The notes: generated from the sequence alone by a model not told the origin. DNA of 53,333 bases from Nemertoderma westbladi (GCA_032718475.1 JAUCBJ010004023.1:1-53333), one strand, 5' to 3'; shown: positions 18,771-29,181, numbered from the stretch's first letter. Numbers and translations: made by a program.

Positions 18771-19260
18771 GTGAATTCAAAGAAAACTAAAATAGTAAAA
18801 TTTGGAATGGGTAGCCGACTATCCCATCTGGATAACGTTACTTATGCGGGTCAATCAGTTGAAATACAAAACGAATATAATTATTTAGGTGTAATACTTC
18901 AACAATCTTTGTGCTTTTCTAAACATATTAAAAATAAAAAGTGTCAGTCGTACAAGTTAATTGGGTCTTTAAAACAGTTACCATTATTATCAATTGAAAC
19001 ATGTATGAAAATATTTTCTGGTAAAATTGAACCTTTAAATATTTGAAAAAATTGAACCTTTATTCTCGTTACATACTTTTGCGAAATAGTTAACATTGGA
19101 AAATGTAAAAGATATAGATAAGATTAAGTCGGTATTTATTAAGAAAATGTTGGGTTTACATAGTTCTACTTCCTCTACGCTAGCTTATAATATAATAGGT
19201 GAAAAAACATATTGGAATTATTTTAATTCGACATCCAAATATTTTTGATCCAAATCTATT
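18771..19260 (+). pseudogene. LINE reverse transcriptase C-terminal fragment
   Basis: The plus-strand frame reads VNSKKTKIVKFG, then EYNYLGVILQQSLCFSKHI, the post-palm and connection region typical of many LINE polymerases (Lys-Thr-Lys after the palm, then Tyr-x-Tyr-Leu-Gly-Val). After a stop near 19046 a second frame (from about 19096) reads LENVKDIDKIKSVFIKKMLG, the next segment of the same kind of protein. The palm and the endonuclease are missing. It ends as the 31-bp minisatellite begins, which may have expanded in the element's 3' region. Confidence 0.65.
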
Positions 19261-19375
19261 ACAGAACATAATAAGATTTGGGGAAGAACGAAATCAAAAT
19301 TTCATAACCATAGTTACCTCAATGGGCCAGCTTTCCAATCCTCTACATGGAGATTATCAAATCAAAGAAATCGAC

Positions 19376-20134
19376 ATTATTCTCACTAGGACTACCTCGC
19401 ACGGCTTTCATTCTCACTAGGACTACCTCGCACGGCTTTCATTCTCACTATGACTACCTCGCACGGCTTTCATTCTCACTATGACTACCTCGCACGGCTT
19501 TCATTCTCACTATGACTACCTCGCACGGCTTTCATTCTCACTATGACTACCTCGCACGGCTTTCATTCTCACATGGACTACCTCGCACGGCTTTCATTCT
19601 CACTATGACTACCTCGCACGGCTTTCATTCTCACTATGACTACCTCGCACGGCTTTCATTCTCACTATGACTACCTCGCACGGCTTTCATTCTCACTATG
19701 ACTACCTCGCACGGCTTTCATTCTCACATGGACTACCTCGCACGGCTTTCATTCTCACTAGGACTACCTCGCACGGCTTTCATTCTCACTAGGACTACCT
19801 CGCACGGCTTTCATTCTCACTATGACTACCTCGCACGGCTTTCATTCTCACTAGGACTACCTCGCACGGCTTTCATTCTCACTATGACTACCTCGCACGG
19901 CTTTCATTCTCACTAGGACTACCTCGCACGGCTTTCATTCTCACTATGACTACCTCGCACGGCTTTCATTCTCACTAGGACTACCTCGCACTGCTTTCAT
20001 TCTCACTATGACTACCTCGCACGGCTTTCATTCTCACATGGACTACCTCGCACGGCTTTCATTCTCACTAGGACTACCTCGCACGGCTTTCATTCTCACT
20101 AGGACTACCTCGCACGGCTTTCATTCTCACTACC
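19376..20134 (+). repeat. 31-bp minisatellite, 24 copies, three ordered variants
   Basis: Unit ACTACCTCGCACGGCTTTCA plus TTCTCACTAGG, 31 bp, about 24 copies with near-perfect identity. Units differ at the junction: CTAGG (A), CTATG (T) and ACATGG (C). Their order is AATTTTCTTTTCAATATATA followed by TCAA, so higher-order blocks are visible. 31 is not a multiple of three, so the ATG-opened ORFs seen here are artefacts. Confidence 0.95.
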
Positions 20135-20335
20135 ATTGTCCCAAATCCCCGGCATCATCATTTTTAGCAACATGCTCTTGAATTATTTACAGTAGGTCTA
20201 GTTAATGTTTCATATTCTATCAATTCAATTCACTAATTACAGTCTTTATTCCTTGTCTGGAATTCGTGATTTTCTTTTTGATTGGTCAAAAATTGTGCGA
20301 CTATTTCCTATTTTCATTTTACCCCGGTTGGGGGT

Positions 20336-20590
20336 GCTAATTGGAGACAGGGGGGAAACTGGACCAAAACCCGCCTTGGCGAAGTAATATCCCGCCTCAA
20401 TGTTAAATTCTCAATTTATGGAAAGGAGCAGGTTACAGTGGCACGTTATTTTAACCAAAACAATAAACTACACACAATAGAACAGGTTACAGTTTTATTT
20501 TGAGAGTAATCAGCTGTTATTTGCGTCGAATTTCCCCTGGAGAGGGATGCATTTTTATTGCGTCCAGTTTCCCCCCTATCTGGCTAATTG
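20336..20590. mobile_element. foldback element carrying the AACCAAAACAATAAAC motif
   Basis: Imperfect inverted ends pair 20336-20363 (ACAGGGGGGAAACTGGA) with 20563-20590 (TCCAGTTTCCCCCCTAT). Inside, 20424-20466 is the complement of the 68-bp satellite core, and 20478-20492 is a second partial copy. No coding. Confidence 0.6.
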
Positions 20591-20650
20591 ATTAATACAA
20601 TATATTTTTATTACGCAATAATTTTTCTTGTCCGTTTAAATCCTTTTTTT

Positions 20651-20722
20651 GTCCTTTTTTTTTTACTTTTTATGTCCTTTTTTTTTACTTTTTATGTCCT
20701 TTTTTTTTACTTTTTATGTCCT
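20651..20722 (+). repeat. 22-23 bp tandem repeat, three copies
   Basis: GTCC followed by nine or ten T and ACTTTTTAT is repeated three times. Related sequence in the opposite sense (AAAAGGACAACAAAAGTCAT) recurs at about 22088-22190. Confidence 0.85.
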
Positions 20723-20729
20723 CCACAAA

Positions 20730-21200
20730 TCTACCGTTGGGTTCCTTGCTACCGGTTTCTCAACTGCTGTTCTCTTAGGCTATAAGTACCGGTATTAGTA
20801 TATATAGAGCACTATTTTGCAGTATTGCATTGTATGTTGGTATAAACTAAAGCATATGCCTTAGAAATAATTATACTGTCTGACTGTATTATACTACATT
20901 ACAGCATTAGGTATTGACTCACTGATTCTGTGATATGTACAGTTGTAAATATGATAGGCCTAATTGCTGAATTGTGATAAGTCCATAGTATAAGTCATTT
21001 TGTTTTATTCACTGTTCAACTTTCTCCTGTTTTATTATGTGCAGTTTTATTTATACGCTTCTATGACAGCGGTGTCTCCACCCACATAATATAATAATAA
21101 TAATGGTAAAGGTAATTTATTAATTACGGTAATTTCAGAATTTTAGTACGGGTGCCGGTCTTACATAGTTTATTGTTATGTTCATGACATTTATTGTTTA
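20730..21200. other. no gene seen, AT-rich
   Basis: Only scattered TAGGCCTA palindromes and an (ATA)n run near 21089-21102. Confidence 0.5.
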
Positions 21201-21812
21201 TTTATTGTTTTGGTTAGAAAATCCTGCCTCTGTAACATGCTCCTTTCCCTAATTTGGTAAAGTGGCCGTTTATTGTTTTGGTTAGAAAGGCCCGCCTCTG
21301 TAACCTGCTCCTTTCCCTGATTTGGTAAAGTGACTGTTTATTGTTTTGGTTAGAAAATCTCGCCTCTGTAACCTGCTCCTTTCTTTCAATTGGTAATGTT
21401 ATCGTTTATTGTTTTGGTTAGAAAATTCCTTCTCTGTAACCTGCTCCTTTCCCTGATTTGGTAAAGTGACTGTTTATTGTTTTGGTTAGAAAATCCCGCC
21501 TCTTTAACCCGCTCCTTTCCCTCAATTAGTTGAATGATCCTTTATTGTTTTGGTCAGAAAGGCCCGCCTCTGTAACCTGCTCCTTTCCCTGATTTGGTAA
21601 AGTGACTGTTTATTGTTTTGGTTAGAAAATCCCGCCTCTATAACCCGCTCCTTTCCCTCAATTAGTTGAATGATCGTTTATTATTTTGGTTAGAAAGGCC
21701 CGCCTCTGTAACCTGCTCCTTTCCTTCATTTGGTAAAGTGACTGTTTATTGTTTTGGTTAGAAAATCCGGCCTTAACCTGCTCCTTTCCATCAATTGGTA
21801 ATTGTTTTTGGC
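21201..21812 (+). repeat. 68-bp satellite, nine copies, related to the foldback element arm
   Basis: Each unit begins TTTATTGTTTTGGTTAGAAA and contains CTCTGTAACCTGCTCCTTTC. Nine units fill 612 bp. Units fall into at least two alternating types (ending GATTTGGTAAAGTGACTG or CAATTAGTTGAATGATC), suggesting duplication of a dimer. The same core occurs singly at 28740-28790, 28913-28960 (complement), 29950-30010, 30972-31035 and 35336-35430. Confidence 0.95.
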
Positions 21813-23580
21813 TATAAAATGAGTGTTTTGATACGTCATGTGGTAATCGATTATCGACAACAACCACAAACTATTAAATTTTTTTCTTTTACCACAGGCG
21901 CATATGGAAATCTATCTCATAGTTTATAAATCATGGAATTTTGAATGTTTTGGCACAGGCATAGTGAAACCAACTGTCCGACAGACCAGAAATCAACAAA
22001 TTTCGAATGTTTTGGCATAGGCATGTTGAAATCAACTGTCTGACAGTCCAGAAATCAGCAGTCTGACAGTTTGAAGAAATACATACATAAAAAGGACAAC
22101 AAAAGTCATTAAAAGGACAACAAAAGTCATTATGCACAATTCGTAAAAAAAAGGACAAAAAAAGTCAAATAAAAGGACATAAAAAATCACTGCCTTTTTA
22201 TTAAGTATTTATTTCATTTCGAGAGACATTTGAAATGTCTAAATGTTAATACAAACATAATATGAGGGGAAAGTCATACATACCTCTTTAAGTAAAGTAG
22301 GTAAAATGTTATGAGGTCTGGTCCTGTACGAATACACATTATACAATATGGAGGGTTCCAATGTTCTGAGGTCTGAAGTCTGTATGGGCGAAGTGGTATC
22401 TGAGTTGGTGGTGCGATTAATTTAGGTCATTGGTGCAGTATAGATAGGCTTGGCTAATTCCCTGTCCAGCTGACGAGGCATCGAGGATTAGCGCGTACTG
22501 GTCCTAGACGCCGAAACGCAACCATATTTTTCACAAATTAATTATTTTTGTCCTAGTCCTACCTCTTTCACAGCGACAAAAATGTCATATATTTTCTTAT
22601 AGAATATAGGCTTAGTTTTTGTGCAGTTTATTAGCGGTATCATTTAGTGTATGGCGGGTAGGTTTTAGGGTTAGGTTTGCGATACTGTACCTGTATGTGG
22701 AGCATGTTATTATATATTCTGTTTGTGTTTGTTGTTTATTTTGTTTGTGTCCTTTGAAGGCCCTAGGGACTGAGAAGTATTTTGGGCTTAATGTCCTGAT
22801 TCTATATTTTTTTTTTTTTTTTTTTTTTGTAGTTTAAGGGGTGTAAGACTCTAGTGTTTACTTTAAAGTTAATACATTATACAATATGGTGGTGAGATTG
22901 TGGCAGTTAACATATTACAAACGGGATATGTAAAAGTTATTGTCGCAGAATCGACTCGATTCGTCAATATTTTTCAGGTTTAGGGGTCCTCTGTAGGCCG
23001 GGGTCCCTAAGGTCCAGCCTGCAGTCTAGTCATTAAAGCGACCCTGACTGCCTGACAATGAACCTAGAAGCTACATAATAATTAGATTTCACCGCCCACA
23101 GATGCAGCCATGTTCCACGGGGGATAGCATATGGTTCATGGCTTATTGCTGCTTACTGGGAGAATGTATAGCCCACCGTAAACTAATATAATCAAGGCCT
23201 TCCTCACCGTGGAAGAATGCCTAATCACAATGAACGACAAAGTAAGGCCTTATTACAGGCTGCGTAATTGCCTGCTTGGAAATCTTTAGCCAATCAGGAC
23301 ATAGCACAATGCATAAATTGATCTATGTCCAAATAATAAGACCTCTATTGCTCTATTGACCTGTATTATGTCAATATGCTCTGCATGTAATCAGCTATGC
23401 AATATATTTACGCTCAAAAGCTAAAATATGTCAGAAAGCTAATATCTATAACATTTATTTTATTTTAATTAATTGTCTCAATCTTTCAATCATTAATTAA
23501 CGGATTGGCGTGTAAATAATTTAATATGTAAATTAGTATTCTAAATATTAATAATCGAATGATACAACTCCATCACGACT
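21813..23580. other. 1.77 kb upstream of the transporter, no gene recognised
   Basis: Contains a duplicated 60-bp block with CAACTGTCCGACAG (21968) and CAACTGTCTGACAG (22034), the GGACAACAAAAGTCAT repeats, and a 23-base T run (22807-22829). The transporter promoter should lie near its right end; no clear TATA box is present. Confidence 0.45.
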
Positions 23581-25293
23581 ATGGGTTATATGCAATTCTT
23601 TAAAGTTAATTATAAACTACTTATTGTCATTTTGGCTCCTATAATATTTTGCCCTTTACCTGCTTTTCTACCAAGCAAACATTTTATATGCGCCTACTGT
23701 ATCCTAATCACCGCCACCTATTGGGTCTTCGAGGTTGTCCATATCAGCATCACCGCTCTGCTTCCTCTCTTCTTATTCACAATGTTCGGAATCTCGTCTG
23801 CTACATCTTTGTACTCGGCTTTCATGACGGACACAACATTCCTTATTTTCGGTGGTTTAGTTCTGAGCTCCGCAGTAGAACGATGGGACCTCCATAAACG
23901 GATAGCATTGGGTTTCCTTGCACCGTTTCCACCGCAGCACCGCTGGTTAATGCTCGGCCTTATGATAATCACCGGGTTCCTATCCATGTGGGTTAGCAAC
24001 ACAGCGGTTACTGCCATGGTTACGCCCATAGCAGTCGCTATTCTCCTGGAGATCAGACAAAATAGGAAGAATGTTCGGCATGTTGTGGACAGAAACAGCG
24101 GCGATATAAATGAAGCCACGGAATCGTTGATGGAAATTATCGAAATTTCTAGCCAAAGTCCCGAGGTCACATCCGAAGTGGAGCCCATAGTATCCGATGC
24201 CAAACAGACAAAGGAATTTACACGGCAAGAGAAAGCCTGTTTATTATCTATTTGTTACGCGGCTAACATTGGAGGTACAGCCACTCTCATTGGCACACCA
24301 ACTAACCTCATTCTAGTTGGGGTTGTTGAGAAGTTGTATGACACAGACAGTCATCCGATATCATTCACATCATGGATGTTGTATGCAACTCCAACTGCCG
24401 TTATCTGTATAGTATTGGCGTGGTTTTGGTTGCAAGCAATATACATCAGGTGCCAATGTAAAATCAGTCCTGATGAAAAGGCGAATTTGGCTCGGGTAAA
24501 GCGAATGCTAAAAGTACAATACAAAGCTTTAGGACCTATGAAGTTCTCTGAGGTTGCTGTTCTGTGTCATTTCGTGGCACTGGTACTCCTATGGATGTTT
24601 CGCGATCCTAAAATTTTTCCCGGGTGGTCTTATCTCGTTTTGCCAGAAAATTATAAGTATATTAGAGACGGCACAGTTGCTATGCTGATAATATTTAGTT
24701 TATTCGTTTGTCCTTCCGAAAAGCCCAACTTTAACAGCAACAAATCTATGCCCGCTCTCTTAGATTGGACTTATATGGTGCACCATGTCAACTGGGGACT
24801 TGTACTGCTCCTGGGTGGGGGTTACGTATTAGCAACTGGAGTTAAAGAGTCTTGTTTATCAGAATGGTTGGCTATTCAATTTATGGGATTAAAATCAATC
24901 CCTCCATTATTAGTGATGCTAATAATTATCACTACTGTGGCTTTCGTAACCGAAGTTACCAGTAACACATCAACCGCTAATATAATGCTCCCGATATTAG
25001 CTCAAATGGCGGAAGGTATTGGTGTTAATCCTTTATACCTTATGGTACCAGCGACCATGGCCTGTTCGTACGCGTTTATGATGCCCATCGCAACACCCCC
25101 AAACGCCGTTGTTTTCGCTTACGGATCCCTAAGGATGATGGACATGGTTAAGGCCGGTATTATTATGAACGTGATCTGTATAGCAACAGTGTTGCTAACA
25201 ACTTCGACTCTTGGTGATGTTGTTTTCGGTCTTGGAGAAGCAGCAACTTTTGGGAACCTTTCTGATGCCAATTCCATAGAATGTACATTTTAA
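23581..25293 (+). CDS. Na+/dicarboxylate-citrate symporter, SLC13 family, intronless
   Basis: Sodium-coupled importer of di- and tricarboxylates at the plasma membrane (family knowledge). ATG 23581 opens 570 residues, the normal SLC13 length. Seen: N-terminal membrane helices, FGGLVLSSAVERWDLHKRIA, the first substrate-site motif WVSNTAVTAM (about residues 136-146), NIGGTATLIGTPTNLIL, LLLGGGYVLATG, and the second site VTSNTSTANIMLPI (about 458-471) followed by AFMMPIATPPNAVVFAYG. Both Ser-Asn-Thr signatures needed for Na+ and substrate binding are intact. The hydrophilic loop near 165-210 is normal for the family. Vertebrate members have about a dozen exons; this one is a single open exon, so a retrocopy or intron-poor lineage is likely. 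No paralogue assignment is attempted. An ATTAAA signal is at 25376-25381. Confidence 0.95.
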   Translation: MGYMQFFKVNYKLLIVILAPIIFCPLPAFLPSKHFICAYCILITATYWVFEVVHISITALLPLFLFTMFGISSATSLYSAFMTDTTFLIFGGLVLSSAVERWDLHKRIALGFLAPFPPQHRWLMLGLMIITGFLSMWVSNTAVTAMVTPIAVAILLEIRQNRKNVRHVVDRNSGDINEATESLMEIIEISSQSPEVTSEVEPIVSDAKQTKEFTRQEKACLLSICYAANIGGTATLIGTPTNLILVGVVEKLYDTDSHPISFTSWMLYATPTAVICIVLAWFWLQAIYIRCQCKISPDEKANLARVKRMLKVQYKALGPMKFSEVAVLCHFVALVLLWMFRDPKIFPGWSYLVLPENYKYIRDGTVAMLIIFSLFVCPSEKPNFNSNKSMPALLDWTYMVHHVNWGLVLLLGGGYVLATGVKESCLSEWLAIQFMGLKSIPPLLVMLIIITTVAFVTEVTSNTSTANIMLPILAQMAEGIGVNPLYLMVPATMACSYAFMMPIATPPNAVVFAYGSLRMMDMVKAGIIMNVICIATVLLTTSTLGDVVFGLGEAATFGNLSDANSIECTF

Positions 25294-25781
25294 TGACTTC
25301 GAAATGTCCGAGGGGCCTATATGTCTTGAACTTTGTTAATAGTTTATATGTTATTATTCTTACAGTATTATACAAATTAAAAGGTACACCATTATTTGTA
25401 AAGCAACAACAGCCTCCACTCAATCGCTAAAAATATACAATCACAGTCTTCCGAGATCTTTAGCCAATATACAGTATCATCTTAAAAGGATCAAATTAAC
25501 TTACTCGAATCAATCTATAGTGGATATAACCAACGAATGAAAGGAATCTATAATTTCCATTTCCACTATCGAATATTTATTTTATCACATAAGAAAATTG
25601 AGATTGCTGTATTATTTTGTGAAGTTTATATTGTCTAGACGATCATTGTTTAAATGCTGCAGGATATGTAGCTTGGGATACATAGAGGTTAAGCATCGTC
25701 TCTTTCTCTTACCACCAGTAATAAGCAAAGCAACCAGTCGACCGAGGCCGGAGGCGACCCGAAGGCTCCTCTTTCGATATC
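25294..25781. other. 3' flank of the transporter gene, no further gene
   Basis: AT-rich sequence with one ATTAAA hexamer about 85 bases after the stop. No poly-A tract or obvious direct repeat that would prove retroposition. Confidence 0.5.
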
Positions 25782-26490
25782 TTCTACCCGAGGGTAGGGG
25801 TGGGCGCTACACCTATCTGCTACCCGAAGGTAGGGGTGGTCGCTACTCCTATCAGTTACCCGAGGGTAGGGGTGGGCACTACTCCTATCTGCTACCTGAA
25901 GGTAGGGGTGGGCGCTACTCCTATCTGCTACCCGAGGGTAGGGGTGGGCACTACTCCTATCTGCTACCTGAAGGTAGGGGTGGGCGCTACTCCTATCTGC
26001 TACCCGAGGGTAGGGGTGGGCGCTACTCCTATCTGCTACCTGAAATGGGCGCTACTCCTATCTGCTACCCGAGGGTAGGGGTGGGCGATACTCCTATCTG
26101 CTACCCGAGGGTAGGGTTGGGCGCTACTCCTATCTGCTACACGAAGGTAGGGGTGGGCGCTACTCCTATCTGCTACCCGAGGGTAGGGGTGGGCGCTACT
26201 CCTATCTGCAACCCGAGGGTAGGGGTGGGCGCTACTCCTATCTGCTACCCGAAGGTAGGGGTGGGCGCTACTCCTATCTGCTACCCGACGGTAGGGGTGG
26301 GCGCTACTCCTATCTGCTACCCGAGGGTAGGGGTGGGCGCTACTCCTATTTGCTACCCGAAGGTAGGGGTGGGCGCTACTCCTATCTGCTACCCGAGGGT
26401 AGGGGTGGGCGCTACTCCTATCTGCTACCCGAGGGTAGGGGTGGGCGCTACTCCTATCTGCTACCCGAAGGTAGGGGTGGGCGCTACTCC
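25782..26490 (+). repeat. 36-bp minisatellite with a palindromic core, about 20 copies
   Basis: Unit CTACCCGAGGGTAGGGGTGG then GCGCTACTCCTATCTG. CTACCC and GGGTAG form a 6-bp inverted repeat around two bases. Units vary mainly at GAGG versus GAAG. One unit (about 26035-26063) lacks seven bases. Because 36 is 12 codons, two frames are open, reading LLPEGRGGRYSY and CYPRVGVGATPI repeats, and the seven-base deletion joins them. I treat these as non-coding. Confidence 0.93.
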
Positions 26491-26548
26491 TTTCCCAAGT
26501 TTTCCTCCCAGTAATTCAACTGGTCCTCATTTTAGTGGATGAAAGACG

Positions 26549-26622
26549 AGGGGCCCTGGCGGGACTCGAACCTACAACCAATAGATTGCAGGCCCGGCGC
26601 TCAACCAACTGAGCTACAAATT
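26549..26622 (-). repeat. tRNA-like sequence, probable SINE head (not a functional tRNA)
   Basis: The minus strand carries a perfect polymerase III A box (TAGCTCAGTTGG at 26605-26616) and B box (GGTTCGAGTCC at 26562-26572) at tRNA spacing. The D-arm pairs, but the anticodon stem and acceptor stem do not, and the T stem has a mismatch. A tRNA-derived SINE promoter or tRNA pseudogene fits best. Confidence 0.65.
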
Positions 26623-26629
26623 AAAATTT

Positions 26630-27480
26630 ATGAAAAATTTAAATTTTACGAGTCGAGAAAATTGCGCCGCCACAACTCCCATCACCCATGCATGACATTT
26701 GTTAGATCATCCGCATCTTCCAGGCCAGTGTCCTTTAAGATGCGTCTCAAGAAAGTCATGAGCTGTCCACCATGCTTATTCATTCCATGAGCCCACCAAA
26801 GCACAAGATTATGCACTGACAGGTCCTCACGGCGAAAGCAATGTCCTGCAAAGTGGAGGCGATTTTGTTCTAGTGTCAAGCCTGGAGGAACCAATGAGAC
26901 ACCTCCAATGTTATATAGTGTCTGGTGGTCTGCATTGTACTTGACACAGTGAACCCTGCGTAGCATTCTTATGAGTGTACCATCCACAGAGATTTGTTGT
27001 CCTTACCAATTAGAGCCCAGCATGGATTCCCATAGACGAGAACTGGAACTATTGCTGCTCTAAATAATCGGACCTTAAGTTTCAGATGAATTCTATGTGA
27101 CTTCCAAATCCGGGAAAACCCATTCAATGTTTCCCATGCCTTTCTCTTACGTATTCGAAGGTCCTCACCTGACATCCGGATCCATGATCTCAGGTAACAG
27201 AAGTCGTCCACATGCTCAAGCATACCATCCTTTGAGCTTATGCTCATCCTGTCAGAGACTTGATGAGGACTTTCAAAGTTAACTAAAATTTTTCAAAGTC
27301 AAAAAATTGGTCTTTTTGGAGTTGATAAAAAGACCAACACTAGAGGCAGCGTGATCTAATGAGCTGAGGAACCGTTGGGCTCCCTCTAGTGATTCTGAGA
27401 GTACTCATAAGTCATCGGAAAAGTCTAGATCAGTTAGGTACTTGGCAGGATTTCCTCGACTTCTGAGCCAGTAGGTGGAG
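26630..27480 (-). pseudogene. LINE reverse transcriptase 3' half, degenerate
   Basis: On the minus strand from about 27480 the frame reads LTDLDFSDDL (degenerate palm), then AQRFLSSLDHAASSVGLFIN and SKKT, then, after a shift, DFCYLRSWIRMSGEDLRIRK, WETLNGFSRIWKS, LKVRLFRAAIVPVLVYGNPC and, in another frame from 26987, LRRVHCVKYN and LHFAGHCFRREDLSVHNLVL. This order is the post-palm region of a LINE family common in invertebrates, ending in a conserved tail. At least two frameshifts and a stop separate the parts. Its 3' end abuts the tRNA-like block, and a second copy of the 3' end lies at 30667-30785. Confidence 0.75.
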
Positions 27481-27592
27481 TTACCATCATCACCCCATCA
27501 TTATGATGATCTAAGGACATAGAGCATAGTCAACTAATCTGATTGCCGCAATAATTTCCATCAGGAATTCCATATAATGAAAGTATGCTGAA

Positions 27593-27690
27593 CATATTTG
27601 TAAAAATTTGTGGGGGGGGGGGGGGGGGTGTGGGGGCCATGTACCTGAATAACGACACTATATTCCAGGACATGGTGTAATCCAGTCAAA
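27593..27690 (+). repeat. poly-G-containing dispersed repeat
   Basis: A G17 run (27612-27628) is followed by ATGTACCTGAATAACGACAC and ATTCCAGGACATGGTGTAA. The same layout (G10, then near-identical sequence) is at 18205-18265, so this is a dispersed element rather than a lone homopolymer. Confidence 0.75.
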
Positions 27691-27946
27691 CTACCGAAAA
27701 AGGGGGGCGAACCCAAAACTAATCGCAATTCATCCGAACCAAATTTTTTTGATTCTATATATTTTGCTAATATCACCAAAAAGTCTATAAAATAAATTGG
27801 AAAGTCGGTTCAATTCTTTCAATTCCATGCATGCTTCTTCCCTTAGCAACAGGGATTTTACACAGCAGCTATCAAATTTTAGTCCAGAGCAGGGACTGGA
27901 TTATGGATTTTCGGGCCCCCGGCAGTCGCAACTTACGGGCCCCTAT

Positions 27947-27965
27947 CCCCCCCCCCCTCCCCCCC
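27947..27965 (+). repeat. interrupted poly-C tract
   Basis: Eleven C, one T, then seven C. Confidence 0.9.
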
Positions 27966-28372
27966 ACGAAAACCAATTGAAAAAATTTTGGACCCCGTTG
28001 GTAAAAAGTAAATTGTTATTATTTAAGTAATTATTATTTTTATATGTGGTTCGGATTGAATTCGAGTGCCCAGACCCAGCCCCCCATAATACTGTAATAC
28101 CCCCCATGAAAAACACAAAAATATCATTATTCAAATTTCAAAGACACATATTTTTTAAGAGCTCAATTGTTGATTGAAATTGCTTGAAATTTGAAACACA
28201 GCTAGTTGAACGCACCGTCATTGTTACCATGAAGCCGGAATTTTAGTTTATTTAGGTTTTTGTTGCTTATTCACTTTCTTACTTATAATTTCTTATATAC
28301 ATTAATATTTTGTGCTGCGCTACTTACATACACCATGACCCGTAATATAGTGTTCTTTTCTGATGACACGGA

Positions 28373-28640
28373 CCCCCCCCCCCCCCCCCCCCCGTATTGC
28401 CGTGGCCGGGGACTGCCTAAAACCCGGGCCGGTCCCGGTCTCGGTCCACTGAACCTAAAACCCGGTCGGTCCAATTTTTGCCCGCTCCGCGTGAAAATTC
28501 CTAAAACCCGCTCCCAATAATTCCTAAAACCCGGTCCATAAACTCGCGGTCCAAAAAATTTAATGACTAAAACCCGGTCTCGGTCTTAAAGTTAAAATTA
28601 TTAAAACCCGGTCCCAAAATCCCGGTCCAATTTGTTCTTA
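28373..28640 (+). repeat. C21 tract and degenerate AAAACCCGGTC repeats
   Basis: A 21-base C run (28373-28393) leads into irregular copies of CCTAAAACCCGGTCC and GGTCTCGGTC spread to 28640. Spacing is irregular, so this is a decayed tandem array. Confidence 0.6.
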
Positions 28641-28677
28641 CATTTTCATGATATTTTATGTTATAATGTTTTTATGG

Positions 28678-29003
28678 GGGTGAGTACAAAACAAAAACCA
28701 AAGACTAAAGATCTGTACAAAACACATGTGTTAACTTTCGTTTATTGTTTTGGTTCCCCTAAAATACATCTGTAACCTGCTCCTTTAAATGAAATGGAAC
28801 TTAAATGGGACTTAACGCTCTTTGGGACCTAACGCGACTTTTACCTCTTCGTTTTGTACAGGTCCCAAAGAGCGTTAGGTCCCATTGCCATTTAAAGGTG
28901 CAGTTTAGTGAAGGAGCATGTTACAGAGGCGTTTGGGGCAACCAAAACAATAAACGAAACTTAACACATGTTACTTAATTGGGTCTTTGTTTTGTACTCA
29001 CCC
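28678..29003. mobile_element. 326-bp foldback element, near-complete inverted repeat
   Basis: Ends are GGGTGAGTACAAAACAAA and its complement (29003 leftward). The arms also share CGTTTATTGTTTTGGTT, CTGTAAC(C/A)TGCTCCTT and AACGCTCTTTGGGACC, meeting near 28855. Each arm carries one copy of the 68-bp satellite core. Similar sequence (TTTTCATGAT plus an AT-rich block) lies on both sides, 28643 and 29003, as imperfect direct repeats. Confidence 0.85.
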
Positions 29004-29164
29004 TTTTCATGATGTTTAATGCTCTAATGGTAGTCATTCAAAAGATACAGCACAGTGGAGTAAACCTGCAGTTCGCAGCCGCAGCATTTGATGTGTACCA
29101 TTCAGATGGTTAAATGAACTTCGATTTAATATGTTATGTATAATATGCATATTTCCGTAAGGGA

Positions 29165-29181
29165 GGGGGGGGGGGGGGGGG
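29165..29181 (+). repeat. poly-G tract (17 bases)
   Basis: G run preceded by GGGA. No related flank was matched to the other tracts. Confidence 0.9.

Noticed and set aside
19376-20134. CRISPR-like array
   Set aside because: The 31-bp units are directly contiguous with no unique spacers, in an animal genome.
23718-24203. 161-codon minus-strand frame in the transporter
   Set aside because: It is a shadow of the SLC13 coding frame, which has clear family motifs.
25598-26542. 314-codon plus-strand frame with 12-residue repeats
   Set aside because: It begins at a non-ATG codon, is made of the 36-bp minisatellite and changes frame at a 7-bp deletion, so selection on a protein is not evident.
26549-26622. 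Functional tRNA gene
   Set aside because: A and B boxes are perfect, but acceptor and anticodon stems do not pair and the T stem is mismatched.
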